Source of the DNA: RPRB01 sp035501615
GTDB taxonomy: Bacteria; Myxococcota; Myxococcia; Myxococcales; Myxococcaceae
DNA: 64,000 bases
Direction: 5' to 3'
NCBI GenBank assembly: GCA_035501615.1
Contig: DATJVY010000081.1
Span: 6,988-70,987, forward strand
How positions within the stretch are numbered: position 1 is the stretch's first letter; every line of letters starts with the position of its first letter. Shown here piece after piece: positions 1-9,200 of the stretch. The notes under the pieces are model-generated. The model was not told the DNA's origin. It saw only the letters and a program-made list of their open reading frames with translations, and ran no database searches. The position numbers and the translations under genes are program-made.

Positions 1-515
1 CCGCCACCGACGTCCGCCGTCACTCCGGGCTCGGCCTCGCGGGTCACGAGATTGACGACGCCGCCCAGCGCACCGGCGCCGTAGCGCGCACCGGCGCCTC
101 CGCGGAGCACCTCCGCGCTCTGGACGGCCGCGAGCGGGACGAGGCTCAGGTCGACGATGCCGCCCAGCCCGTTGAGCGGTACGCCGTCGAGGAGCACCAG
201 CACCCCGGTGCTCGAGGCGCCCCGGAGCGTCAGCTGCTCGCTCTGCCCCATCCCACCGCTCTGCTGGAGGACCACGCCCGGAGCCTCGCTCAGGAAGGTG
301 CCCAGGGTGGTCGGCTCGGCACGGCGCGCCTGGACGTCGACCACGGTGGTGAGACCGGTCGGGTCACGGACCAGGGGCGACTCCGGAGGAGGCGGCGCGG
401 CCGGGACCGGAACGTTCACCGGCGGCAGCTCCACCGGCGCTGACTGTCCCCAGGCCATCGATGCCACGCTCAACGCCGGCCCGAGGCACGCCCGGACCCA
501 CCGCCATCCGCCCAT
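1..515 (-). CDS. TonB-dependent outer-membrane receptor, BtuB-like (C-terminal part outside window)
   Basis: The first 171 codons of an outer-membrane receptor are present; the gene runs off the left edge. An ATG at 515 gives a signal peptide ending near AWGQ, a proline-rich linker, a TonB-box-like segment (TTVVDV, near residue 56) and a plug domain. Plug motifs are APGVVLQQ, LTLRGASS, VLLDGVPLNG and RYGAGALGGVVNLVTR. A GGAAGG ribosome site lies just upstream. The cobalamin riboswitch in its leader argues that the substrate is cobalamin or a cobinamide, making it BtuB-like, although the barrel is not visible and substrate cannot be read from the plug. The plug assignment is firm; the substrate is inferred from the riboswitch. 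Confidence 0.88.
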   Translation of the reverse strand, partial: MGGWRWVRACLGPALSVASMAWGQSAPVELPPVNVPVPAAPPPPESPLVRDPTGLTTVVDVQARRAEPTTLGTFLSEAPGVVLQQSGGMGQSEQLTLRGASSTGVLVLLDGVPLNGLGGIVDLSLVPLAAVQSAEVLRGGAGARYGAGALGGVVNLVTREAEPGVTADVGG

Positions 516-528
516 CGTCCGCCTTCCA

Positions 529-547
529 CTCTCTTCGCCGAAGAGAG
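529..547 (-). promoter_or_regulatory. Hairpin beside the receptor's ribosome site, possible riboswitch expression platform
   Basis: A perfect 8-bp inverted repeat (CTCTCTTC / GAAGAGAG, 3-nt loop) ends directly before the GGAAGG ribosome site of the receptor. It follows a pyrimidine run (CCTTTCTCTC) that could pair imperfectly with the ribosome site. There is no T-tract, so control of translation rather than transcription termination is the more likely mode. The role is inferred from position. Confidence 0.4.
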
Positions 548-589
548 AAAGGCCTGCGCGTCGCCGGGGTCTCCGGCGCCGCACCCTCG

Positions 590-835
590 GGCAGGTCTCC
601 TGGCTCACGGATCCAGTGGACGTCGGCGGCGCCCCGATGGCGCCTTCACGTCCTGGGCTCGTCCTCCCACCTTCCCGCGGACGGGCGCGTCCGCAGTGGC
701 GACCGACGGAGGAATGTTCGAGACGGCCCTGTTCCTCGGGCCGCTCCGTTCACAGTGGCGGGACCGCGCCGGACTCTCACCGGCTTCCCTGTTGGGCCCG
801 ACATGGGCACCCGGGGGCACCGGCTGTCTGGCACA
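590..835 (-). promoter_or_regulatory. Cobalamin (B12) riboswitch
   Basis: Read on the minus strand, this leader carries the conserved blocks of the cobalamin riboswitch in order. They are a GGTGCC start near 822, then GGGAAGCCGGTGAGAGTCC, then GGTCCCGCCACTGTGAACGG. A second GCCACTG followed by a short stem and GGGAAGG comes next, and finally the B12 box AGCCAGGAGACCTGCCC near 590-606. It lies between the stop of the M13 peptidase gene and the TonB receptor start, about 75 nt before the receptor's ATG. Known members of this class lower expression of B12 uptake genes when cobalamin is abundant. Confidence 0.93.
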
Positions 836-848
836 GCGCAGGGCGGCC

Positions 849-865
849 GTGCAAGCGGCTTGCAC
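849..865. repeat. Perfect 17-bp palindrome (GTGCAAGC G GCTTGCAC)
   Basis: Eight-base arms surround a single G. It sits 19 nt past the stop of the upstream M13 gene and just before the riboswitch. It may be the 3' hairpin of the peptidase transcript, though no T-tract follows. Fourteen bases of it (GTGCAAGCGGCTTG) recur at 18704-18717, so it may also be a dispersed repeat. Confidence 0.55.
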
Positions 866-883
866 TCGGGGTGAACGACCCGG

Positions 884-2935
884 TCACCAGACCTTGCAGA
901 CTCTCTCCGGGGGCTTGGTCATCGGCGCGCCCGGCTTGCAGCCGAAGGCCTGGCTGAACTCGGGCACGTTCACCACCAACCCGTTCACCCGGTATCGGGA
1001 GGGCGAGTGCGGATCCGTCCGCGCGCGCACCCGTTCGGTCTGCGGCCGGACGTTGGCGCAGGCCCACTGGGCGTAGCCGACGAAGAAGCGCTGCTCGGGC
1101 GTGAGCCCGTCGATCGGGGCGAGCGCCTGACCGGCGGTGGCCGTCTTCCACGCGCGGTAGGCGAGAAGGAGCCCCCCGAGGTCGGCCACGTCCTCGCCGA
1201 GGGTGAGCTTGCCGTTCACGTGGACGTCGTCCACCGCGACGTAGCTCGAGTACTGGTCGGAGATGCAGGAGGTCCTCCGGGCGAACTCGGCCGCGTCCTG
1301 CTTCGTCCACCAGTCCTTGAGGTTGCCCCGGGCGTCGTACTGCCGCCCCTCGTCGTCGAACCCGTGGGTGAGCTCGTGGGCGATGGTGCCTCCGGTGTTC
1401 CCGTACCCGGGCGCAGCATCCATCTTCGGGTCGTAGAGCGGCGGTTGCAGCACGCCGGCCGGGAAGTTCATGTCGTTCATCGTCGGGCTGTAGTAGGCGT
1501 TCACCGTCTGCGGCGTCATGTCCCACTCGCCGCGGTCCACCGGCTTGCCGATGCGGCCGAGCACCCGGACCGATTCGAAGCGGACGCTCCGGCGCACGTT
1601 GCCGAGGAAGTCGTCGCGCGCGAGCTCGATCGACCCGTAGTCGCGCCAGTGGTCGGGGTAGCCGATCTTGTTGGCCATCGCGTGGAGCTTCTCCAGGGCC
1701 CGCTCGCGCGTCGGCGGGGACATCCACTCCAGAGTCTGGAGGTCGCCCTCCATCGCCTTCTCGATGCCGAGCACCATCGCCAGGGCCTTGGCCTTGAGCT
1801 CGGGCGAGAAGTTCTTCTGGACGAAGACCTGGCCCAGCGCCTCGCCGAGGTCGCGGTCCACCCAGCGCACGCACCGCTTCCAGCGGGCGGGCATCTGCTC
1901 GCTGCCCTGGAGGTACTTTCCGTAGAAGGCGAAGTCCTCGTCGACGAAGGCGCGGGAGAGGTAGCGGGCGCTCACGTTCCCGAGCTGCCAGCGGAGGTAC
2001 TTCTTCCAGTCGCCGAGCGGCCGGCGCTTCAGCTCGCGGTCCAGCGCCTGGAAGAACTTCGGCTGGCTCAGGTCGACCACCGCCGTCCCCGGGATGCCGG
2101 CGGCCGTGAGGTAGCTCTTCCAGTCGAAGGTGGGAGCCGTGGCCGTCAACTTCTCCAGGGAGACCCGGTGGAACGTCTGGTACGGGTCGCGCTGCTCGAC
2201 GCGGGTGAGCGTCGCCTTCGCGAGCCCCGTCTCGATGTCCATCGCCAGCGCCGCGGTGGCCCGCGCCGTCGCCGGCGCGTCGCCGAGCAGCTGGAGGGTC
2301 CGGGCGATGTGCTCGAGGTACTTCCCGCGCTGCTCCTTCGCCTTGGCGCTCGGGTCGAGGTAGTCGTCCCGGTCGAGGAGCCCGAGGCCCCCGGCGAAGA
2401 CCCCGGCGAGGTACTGGGTGGCGTCGGTGGCGTCCTGCTCGGCGTCGAACCCGAACATCAGCCGCGAGGTCCGGGTCATCAGATGCTCCTTTGCGAGCCA
2501 GGCGGCGAGCTCCCGGCGGTCCCTCACCTGCGCCAGCGCGGCCAGCTCGGGCTCGAGCGGCTTCGACCCCAGCGCATCGGCCCGCGCCTCGTCCATGCAG
2601 GCGGCGAAGTAGTCGCCGATCTGCCGCTGCACCGGGCTCCGGGCCGCCGACGGCTCGGCCGCCGCCTGCAGCAGCCCCCAGAGGTGCCGCTCGATGTTCG
2701 CCTCGAGCTTGCCATACACGCTCCAGCTCGACTGGTCCGCGGGAATGGGGTTCCGCGCGAGCCAGCCACCACAGGAAAAGGCGTAGAAGTCCGCGCAGGG
2801 GTCGGCGCTGCGGTCCATCGACGCCGGGTCCAGCCCGGGGGTGTAGGGGAGCACGGCGAGTGGTCCCTCGGGAGGAGCCGGCTCGGCGGCGAGCGCGGAG
2901 GCGGCGAGCAACGGGGCGAGGACAAAGCGACGCAT
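884..2935 (-). CDS. M13 family zinc metallopeptidase (neprilysin/PepO-like), copy 1
   Basis: A 683-residue secreted metallopeptidase. A short signal peptide (MRRFVLAPLLAASALAAE) is followed by the M13 N-terminal domain and the catalytic domain. The zinc motif HELTH is at residues 520-524, with the third ligand glutamate in GEDVADLGG (about residue 581). NAYYSP and FPAGVLQPPLYD precede it and the protein ends CKVW, as the family usually does. M13 enzymes cleave oligopeptides in the envelope or outside the cell. It is collinear with the next gene and roughly 80% identical over the last 159 residues by eye. A TAGGGT box 31 nt before the ATG suggests its own promoter. Confidence 0.95.
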   Translation of the reverse strand: MRRFVLAPLLAASALAAEPAPPEGPLAVLPYTPGLDPASMDRSADPCADFYAFSCGGWLARNPIPADQSSWSVYGKLEANIERHLWGLLQAAAEPSAARSPVQRQIGDYFAACMDEARADALGSKPLEPELAALAQVRDRRELAAWLAKEHLMTRTSRLMFGFDAEQDATDATQYLAGVFAGGLGLLDRDDYLDPSAKAKEQRGKYLEHIARTLQLLGDAPATARATAALAMDIETGLAKATLTRVEQRDPYQTFHRVSLEKLTATAPTFDWKSYLTAAGIPGTAVVDLSQPKFFQALDRELKRRPLGDWKKYLRWQLGNVSARYLSRAFVDEDFAFYGKYLQGSEQMPARWKRCVRWVDRDLGEALGQVFVQKNFSPELKAKALAMVLGIEKAMEGDLQTLEWMSPPTRERALEKLHAMANKIGYPDHWRDYGSIELARDDFLGNVRRSVRFESVRVLGRIGKPVDRGEWDMTPQTVNAYYSPTMNDMNFPAGVLQPPLYDPKMDAAPGYGNTGGTIAHELTHGFDDEGRQYDARGNLKDWWTKQDAAEFARRTSCISDQYSSYVAVDDVHVNGKLTLGEDVADLGGLLLAYRAWKTATAGQALAPIDGLTPEQRFFVGYAQWACANVRPQTERVRARTDPHSPSRYRVNGLVVNVPEFSQAFGCKPGAPMTKPPERVCKVW

Positions 2936-2965
2936 CGGCGGTCCTCCGTCGGTCGGGGCGAGGCG

Positions 2966-2971
2966 ACCCTA
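2966..2971 (-). promoter_or_regulatory. Putative -10 box (TAGGGT) of M13 copy 1
   Basis: TAGGGT on the minus strand ends 31 nt from the ATG at 2935. The identical hexamer at the identical distance precedes the second M13 gene. No convincing -35 element is visible. Confidence 0.4.
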
Positions 2972-3016
2972 CCCGCCGGCGACCGCGCCCGCTCATCCGC
3001 CCTTGGTCCTACGGGT

Positions 3017-5068
3017 TCACCACACCTTGCAGATCTTCTCCGCCGGCTTGGTCATGGGCTGCCCCGCCTTGCAGCCGAAGGCGGCGGAGAACTCGGGCAT
3101 GTTCACCACCAGCCCGTTCACCCGGTACCTCGGGGGCGAGTGCGGGTTGGTACGGGTCCGCAGCCGCATTGCCTCGGGCCGGATGTTGGCGCAGGCCCAC
3201 TGCGCGTAGCCGACGAAGAAGCGCTGCTCGGGGCTGAGGCCGTCGATGGGCCCGAGGCGCTGTGCGGCGGTGGCGTTCCTCCAGGCGCGGTAGGCGAGGA
3301 TGAGGCCTCCGAGGTCTGCCACGTCCTCGCCGAGGGTCAGCTTGCCGTTCACGTGCAGGTCGTCCACCGCGACGTAGGTCGAGTACTGGTCGGAGATGCA
3401 GGTCGCCCGGCGGGAGAACTCGGCGGCGTCCTCCTTCGTCCACCAGTCCTTCAGGTTGCCGTGGGCGTCGAACTGGCGCCCCTCGTCGTCGAACCCGTGG
3501 GTGAGCTCGTGCCCGATGGTGCCGCCGGTGTTCCCGTAGCTCGGCGCGGCGTCGATCCTCGGGTCGTAGAGCGGCGGCTGCAGCACGCCGGCCGGGAAGT
3601 TCATGTCGTTCATGTTCGGGCTGTAGTAGGCGTTCACGGTCTGCGGCGTGATCTCCCACTCGCCGTGGTCCACCGGCTTGCCGATGCGCGCGAGCTCGCG
3701 CGCGGACTCGAAGCGCACCGAGCGAGCCACGTTCCCCTGGAAGTCGTCCCGCACGAGCCGGATGGAGGAGTAGTCGCGCCACCGGTCGGGATAGCCGATC
3801 TTGTTCGCCATCGCCGCCATCTTCTCCAGCGCCCTGCTGCGCGTCGGCGCCGACATCCAGTCGAGCGTGCGCAGGTCGGCCTCCATCTCCTTCTCGATCT
3901 GCTGCACCATCACCAGGGCCTTCTGCTTCAGCTCGGGCGAGAAGTTCCTCTGGACGAACATCTGCCCCAGCGCCTCGCCGAGATCGCGGTCCACCCAGCG
4001 AACGCACCGCTTCCACCGTGGCGCCTGCACCTCGGCGCCGCGGAGCACCTTGCCGTGGAAGGCGAAGTCCTCCTGGGAGAAGGCCCGCGAGAGGTACGGC
4101 GCCTGCGAGCTCACCAGATGCCACCGGAGGTACCGCTTCCAGTCCACGAGCGGCCGCCTCCTCAGCTCGGCCCCCACTGCCTCGAGGAAGCCGGGCTGGC
4201 TGACGTTCAGCACGCCGACACCGGGGAGGCCCATCCTGGCGAGGTAGGTCGTCCAGTCGAACGCCGGCGCGAGCTTCCCCAGCTCGGCCACGCCCACTCG
4301 GTGGAACACCTTGTACGGGTCCCGTCGCTCCACCCGGGTGAGGCTCGCCCTCGCCAGCGCGGTCTCGATGTCGAGCACCAGCGCCGCGGTGCTGCGGGCC
4401 GTCGCGGCATCGTCGCCGAGGATCCCGAGCAGCGTCTGGACGTGCTCGCGGTACTTCGCACGGAGCCCGACCGACCTCGGGTCCTGGTCCAGGTAGTCGT
4501 CCCGGTCCGGCAAGCCGAGCCCCCCGGCGTACACCGCGGCGATGAACTGCGTGGCATCCGAGGCGTCCTGCTCCGATCCGAACCCGAAGAGCAGCTGGCT
4601 CGTCGAGCCGGACAGGTGCTGATCGGCCAGCCACCCGGCGAGCGCCTTCCGGTCCTTCACCCGGGCGAGCGCGGACAGCGCGGGCTCCAGCGGCTTGCTC
4701 CCCAGCGCCTCGATCCGCGGCTCGTCCATGCAGGCGGCGAAGTAGTCCCCGGTCTCGCGCCGGACGGCGTCCCGCCCCGCCTTCGGGTCCGCGGACGCGA
4801 GGAGGAGGCCCCAGAGGTGCCGCTCGATCTCCTCCTGGAGCTTTCCGTACACGCTCCAGCTCGACTGGTCCGCGGGGATGGGGTTGAGCTTCTCCCAGCC
4901 GCCGCAGGAGAAGGCGTAGAAGTCCACGCAGGGGTCCACCGCGCGGTTCATGAACCTCGGCTCGAGGCCGGCCGTGTAGGGCAGCGTGTCGAGCGGGGTC
5001 TCGGGTGGTGGCTCCGCCGCGCGGACGAGCGCGCCGAGGAGCAGCGCCGGAAGAAGCAGCGGTCGCAT
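3017..5068 (-). CDS. M13 family zinc metallopeptidase (neprilysin/PepO-like), copy 2
   Basis: A 683-residue paralogue of the following M13 gene, with the same length and the same motif positions: HELTH at 520-524, GEDVADLGG near 580, NAYYSP, and a CKVW end. A signal peptide (MRPLLLPALLLGALVRA) indicates export. An 81-nt gap separates the copies, and each has a TAGGGT box 31 nt before its start. They therefore look like a tandem duplication that included the promoter. No active-site residue is lost in either, so both should be active, perhaps with different peptide preferences. Confidence 0.95.
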   Translation of the reverse strand: MRPLLLPALLLGALVRAAEPPPETPLDTLPYTAGLEPRFMNRAVDPCVDFYAFSCGGWEKLNPIPADQSSWSVYGKLQEEIERHLWGLLLASADPKAGRDAVRRETGDYFAACMDEPRIEALGSKPLEPALSALARVKDRKALAGWLADQHLSGSTSQLLFGFGSEQDASDATQFIAAVYAGGLGLPDRDDYLDQDPRSVGLRAKYREHVQTLLGILGDDAATARSTAALVLDIETALARASLTRVERRDPYKVFHRVGVAELGKLAPAFDWTTYLARMGLPGVGVLNVSQPGFLEAVGAELRRRPLVDWKRYLRWHLVSSQAPYLSRAFSQEDFAFHGKVLRGAEVQAPRWKRCVRWVDRDLGEALGQMFVQRNFSPELKQKALVMVQQIEKEMEADLRTLDWMSAPTRSRALEKMAAMANKIGYPDRWRDYSSIRLVRDDFQGNVARSVRFESARELARIGKPVDHGEWEITPQTVNAYYSPNMNDMNFPAGVLQPPLYDPRIDAAPSYGNTGGTIGHELTHGFDDEGRQFDAHGNLKDWWTKEDAAEFSRRATCISDQYSTYVAVDDLHVNGKLTLGEDVADLGGLILAYRAWRNATAAQRLGPIDGLSPEQRFFVGYAQWACANIRPEAMRLRTRTNPHSPPRYRVNGLVVNMPEFSAAFGCKAGQPMTKPAEKICKVW

Positions 5069-5098
5069 CGGTGTCCTTGGGGGTGAGGGAGAGGCAGG

Positions 5099-5104
5099 AC
5101 CCTA
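5099..5104 (-). promoter_or_regulatory. Putative -10 box (TAGGGT) of M13 copy 2
   Basis: Same hexamer and same 31-nt distance to the start codon (5068) as in copy 1, which supports its function and shows the duplication included upstream sequence. The rest of the 5105-5348 gap has no recognisable feature. Confidence 0.4.
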
Positions 5105-5348
5105 GCCGCCGCTCCGCACGCCTCGACAGCCGGTTTGCAGGGACCGGACCCGCCAGCGTCCATCGGAGGGGCTGAACATCCGTCCAGAACCGCGGAGGAG
5201 AGTCCGGTCGAGCGGACCGCGCCGGGCACGGACGCCGGGGGAGCGCTCCTGGCACGCGTGCTGCTCCGGGTCCCGCCCCGTGCGGTCCGCGTCGCCGGGC
5301 CGACGCCCGGGCCATCCCGGTCCGGTTCGAAGGGCGTGGAGGTGGAAG

Positions 5349-5579
5349 GTGCTCACGACAGGAAAGCGGCTGGCGGTGTTCTCCATCCGCGAGGGGAAGG
5401 GCGGGACGGTCTGGGTACGGGCCGGGTCGGCGTTCGTGAACCGCGACGGTTCGCTCAACGTCCTCCTCGACGTGCTACCGCTCGATGGGAAGCTGCACGT
5501 GCGCGAGGCCGGTGACCGGCGCGAGGCCACCGAGGCGGCCGCGGAGCCGAAGCTCGCCGCGGTGGGAGGTGCCCAGTGA
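5349..5579 (+). CDS. Small conserved-looking protein of unknown function (76 aa)
   Basis: A GTG start at 5349 has a GGAGG ribosome site (5338-5342) six bases upstream. The product begins LTTGKRLAVFSIREG and contains NRDGSLNVLLDVLPLDGKL, a compact pattern of beta strands, then a charged alanine-rich tail. The stop overlaps the GTG of the ComEA-like gene (GTGA), so the two are probably co-translated. The longer reading from 5280 adds a low-complexity arginine/proline stretch that does not look coding. I do not recognise the family with certainty. Confidence 0.7.
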   Translation: MLTTGKRLAVFSIREGKGGTVWVRAGSAFVNRDGSLNVLLDVLPLDGKLHVREAGDRREATEAAAEPKLAAVGGAQ

Positions 5580-5965
5580 GCGCGCGGGGGCTGGTGCTCC
5601 TCGTGGTGCTCGTCGCCAGCGGGGCACGGGCGGAGCCGGTGCCGCCCGGCTCGGCCACGACCGGAAAGGCGAAGCGGTCCACCGGGACCGGGGTGGTCAA
5701 CCTCAACACGGCCACCCTCGACCAGATCGACGCGCTTCCGGGGATCAGCGCGAAGGTCGCCTCGGCGGTGGTGGCCGAGCGGACCGTGCACCCCTTCGGC
5801 CGGCGGGAGGACGTGATGCGTGTCCAGGGCCTCAGCCGCCGCCGCTTCGAGCGGCTGCGGGAGCACCTCACGGTGACCGGGCCCACCACCTTCGTGCCCT
5901 CGGCGCGCCCAGCGCCCGGCAAGAAGGCGAGCGCCCGCCAGCGCCCGGCTCCCGGCCGGCCCTGA
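5576..5965 (+). CDS. ComEA-like helix-hairpin-helix protein, exported
   Basis: A 129-residue protein with a signal peptide (LVLLVVLVASGARA) and one ComEA-type tandem helix-hairpin-helix domain. Key parts are VVNLNTATLDQIDALPGIS, then VASAVVAER and VQGLSRRRFERL. ComEA proteins bind double-stranded DNA outside the inner membrane during natural transformation. No comEC or pilus gene is nearby, so a role in DNA uptake is only inferred. It overlaps the preceding small gene by four bases. The tail after residue 105 is basic and low-complexity. Confidence 0.85.
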   Translation: MSARGLVLLVVLVASGARAEPVPPGSATTGKAKRSTGTGVVNLNTATLDQIDALPGISAKVASAVVAERTVHPFGRREDVMRVQGLSRRRFERLREHLTVTGPTTFVPSARPAPGKKASARQRPAPGRP

Positions 5966-5985
5966 GCGGGGGGCGGGGTGGGAGA

Positions 5986-6008
5986 GCCTCCCCGTGTCCG
6001 AGGGAGGC
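5986..6008 (+). terminator. Hairpin downstream of the ComEA-like gene
   Basis: A 7-bp inverted repeat (GCCTCCC / GGGAGGC, 9-nt loop) starts 20 nt past the ComEA-like stop. No T-run follows, so it is at best a rho-independent-like stem or an mRNA-stabilising end. The remaining 6009-6200 sequence shows no feature I can support. Confidence 0.35.
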
Positions 6009-6200
6009 CGCTCCCTCCACCGACGGAGATCCATCCGGCGGCGCCCCCCGTTCTGCGGTTGCCACGTCGTCCGCCTGCACCACTTCCCAGAAGGCCCCGG
6101 CACAGGCCATGCTTCACCCTGGGCCTGCCCCAGGAAGGGCGGGGTCGAGTCCGGGGTTTGCAGCCCCGGACCTCGTCCCGACGCCTTCCCGAATTCAGCC

Positions 6201-9200
6201 GTGAATCTGCTGCGCTCCGCCCCGGAGACCGACTCCGCTCCCACCCCGTTGCCGGACGCAGCGGCGGGCGCCACCGTCGACCGCTTCCTTCGCGCGGTGC
6301 GCAGGCGCCAGGCACGGGCCGTGTCCCTGGAGGCCGGGCTGCTCGGAGCGGCCTGCCTCGGATTCGGGGTGGCGCTCGCCGGGTTCCTCGCCCGGGCCTG
6401 GCCACGCGGAGCGCGCTGGGTGGTGGCCGCGGGCGCCCTCGCCGCCCTCGTCGTGGTGGCCGAGCGCATCTGGCGGCACTGGACGCGCGCGGCGGGGAAT
6501 CCGTTTCGCACCGCGCGGCTGGTCGCGGCGCGGGCGCCCGGCGTCTCGCTCGACCTGCTCGCCGTGCTCGAGCTCCGTCAGGCGATGCCGCACGACCGCT
6601 CCTTCTCCACCGAGCTGGTGCTCGCCCACCTCCGCTCGGTGGACGCCCGGACCGCCGGGCTCGATGCGGAGGCGATCGTCGACCGGACCGCGGTGCGGCG
6701 GGCCGGACTCGTCGCCCTCGCCGCGCTCGGGGCGCTGGCGCTGCTGGCCGGGCTCTGGCCGGACCGGATGCGCGCGCTGCTCGTCTCCCTTCGGCCTGCG
6801 GCCACCTCCGGGCCCCAGGGCGCTCGCGAGCCCATCACCGGAGAGCTGGAGGTGCTCTACCAGTACCCGGCCTACACCGGGCTCGCGCCGCGCACGGTCA
6901 GCAGCACCGGCGACCTGGCCGGGCCGAGGGGCACCGTGGTGCAGCTCCGCACTCGCGCCGACCGCACCGTGAGCGGAGCCCAGCTGGTGCTGAACACCGG
7001 CGCGGTGATGCCGCTCCGGGTCGACCAGGGTCGGGACCTGAGCGGAAGCCTCGTGCTCCAGGCGAGCGGCACCTACGCAGTGGTCTTCACCGGACGCTCC
7101 GGCCGGGAGGTGGCGCGAGGCCCGGAGTCACCCCTCACCGTCGAGCCCGACGCACCACCCCAGGTCGCCATCCTCCTCCCAGGGTCCGAGCTCGAGGTGG
7201 ACCCCGAGCAGGAGGTTCTCCTCCGCTGGGAGGCCTCGGACGACTACGGCCTCTCCGACGTGGCCCTGATCTGGACCGGACCGGACGGACAGACGCAGCG
7301 GCAGAAGCTGGCCCACGACGACGGCCGGAAGAGCTCCGGGCAGTACCGCTGGCCCCTCGGGGCGCTGAAGCTCGCCCCCGGCGACCGGGTCAGCTACGCG
7401 GTCGAGGCGCTGGACAACGACGCCGTGGACGGGCCGCAGAAGGGCTCGAGCCGGCAGCAGACGTTGGTGGTCTACAGCGCCGCCGAGCACCGGCGCGAGG
7501 CCCTGCGGCGGGCAGCGGAGCTGTGGGAGCGCCTGCTGGCGCATCTGGCCACGCGCATGGAGGGACCCGACCGCGACGCCCGGAAGTCGGAGGACAAGGT
7601 CCGGGCCCAGGAGCCGGTGGACACCTCGGGCCTCGTCCTGGCCGGCGATCTGGTCGCGACCGCACGGACCCTCGCCCGCGAGCGCGACCGGAACGAGGCG
7701 CTGGTCGCGGCGCTGGAGCACGTGGGGCAGGACGTGGCCAGCCGGGTCCGCGCCACCTCCGACTCCCGGAAGCTCTGGCTCCGGCTGGCGAGCCGGCGGA
7801 CCGAGCTGGAGATGGACGGCCGGCTCACCCGCATCGCCCAGGAGGAGATCACCGCGCTGGAGAAGGACGCGCTCTATCTCGAGTCGCTCCTCGACCAGCA
7901 GCGGCTGGAGGAGCTCCGCGATCTCGCCGGGCAGCTGGCCCGGGATCAGCGTGAGCTGGCGAAGCTCATCGAGCAGTTCCAGAACACCCGGGACCCTGGC
8001 CTTCAAGAAAGGATCCTCCGGCAGGTCTCCGCGCTCCGGAAGCGGATGGACGAGCTGGCCCGGCGGATGGGCGAGCTGCAGAAGAGCATCCGCGACGAGC
8101 ACTTCAACGTCGAGGCCATGCGGGAGCTGGCCAAGCAGCAGGACATGCAGGGCGGGCTGGACGAGATCGAGAAGCTTCTCAAGGAGGGAAAGACCGAGGA
8201 GGCGCTGGCCAGGCTCCAGCAGCTCCAGGCCCAGATGAGCGAGCTGCAGAAGGACCTGGACGACGCGGCGGGGAACATGGGCGGCCGGGCCAACCCCGAG
8301 CTGGTGAAGCGATACCGCGAGTTCAGCGACGCCCTGAAGTCCACCACCGAGGACCAGAAGAACCTTGCCGAGCAGACCCGCGCGGTGCGGGACCGCTACC
8401 GCGAGCAGATGCGTCAGCGGATGAAGCAGGCCGCTCAGGGGCTCAAGGAGCAGCTGCAGAAGAAGGCAGACCAGGTCGCCCAGGACTACCAGCGGGTGGG
8501 CCCCAACGACCTGAGCCCGCGCGCGGACGCGCCGCTGGAGCAGGCCCGCTCCGAGCTGGACAACCTCAAGTCGGCGCTGAAGTCCGAGGACTTCGATCTC
8601 GCCGCCGAGGCCGCGCAGCGGGCAGTGCGGCAGGCAGAGGAGCTCTCGCGTGCCGGCGAGCAGCAGCGGGCGCTCGACGAGGCCTACCAGAACCCGTCCG
8701 ACGTCCGGGAGAAGTCGCGAAAGCTCGCCCAGCGGCTGGAGAAGGACGCCGAGACCGTGCGCGACATCCGCCGGAAGCTCGACCAGCTCTTCCCTCCCCT
8801 CTCCTCGCAGCTCGGACAGACGGACCGTCAGAAGCTCCAGGAACTGGCGCAGGGGCAGCGCAAGCTCGGCCAGAAGGCCCAGGACCTCCAGCAGAAGATG
8901 CGACAGCTCGAGCAAATGGCCCCACTCTTCGGCGAGCAGGGCGAGGAGGCGATGCAGCAGATCTCGGACCGGATGGCTGGCGCCACCGAGCGGCTGGAGG
9001 GCAAGGACCCGCAGCGCGGCTACGGAGAGCAGAAGTCGGCGCTGGACTCGCTCGAGCAGCTGCAGCAGGCGATGCAGCAAAGCCAGCGGGGAGGCGGCAA
9101 GGGCGGGCTGCCGCTGCCGCTGCTCGCCGGCGGGGAGCAGGAGGGCGGGAACGAGCTCAGCCGCCAGAAGGTCGAGGTGCCCGACGCCGACCCCAACGGG

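Noticed and set aside
1007..5086. A 1359-codon plus-strand open frame across both M13 genes
   Set aside because: It is antisense to two clear metallopeptidases and its product is a low-complexity Arg/Val/Gly/His mix typical of antisense frames in GC-rich DNA.
5994..6200. N-terminal extension of the DUF4175-like protein from 5994
   Set aside because: The added residues are Arg/His/Pro/Cys-rich with no homology-like pattern, so a GTG at 6201 is preferred.
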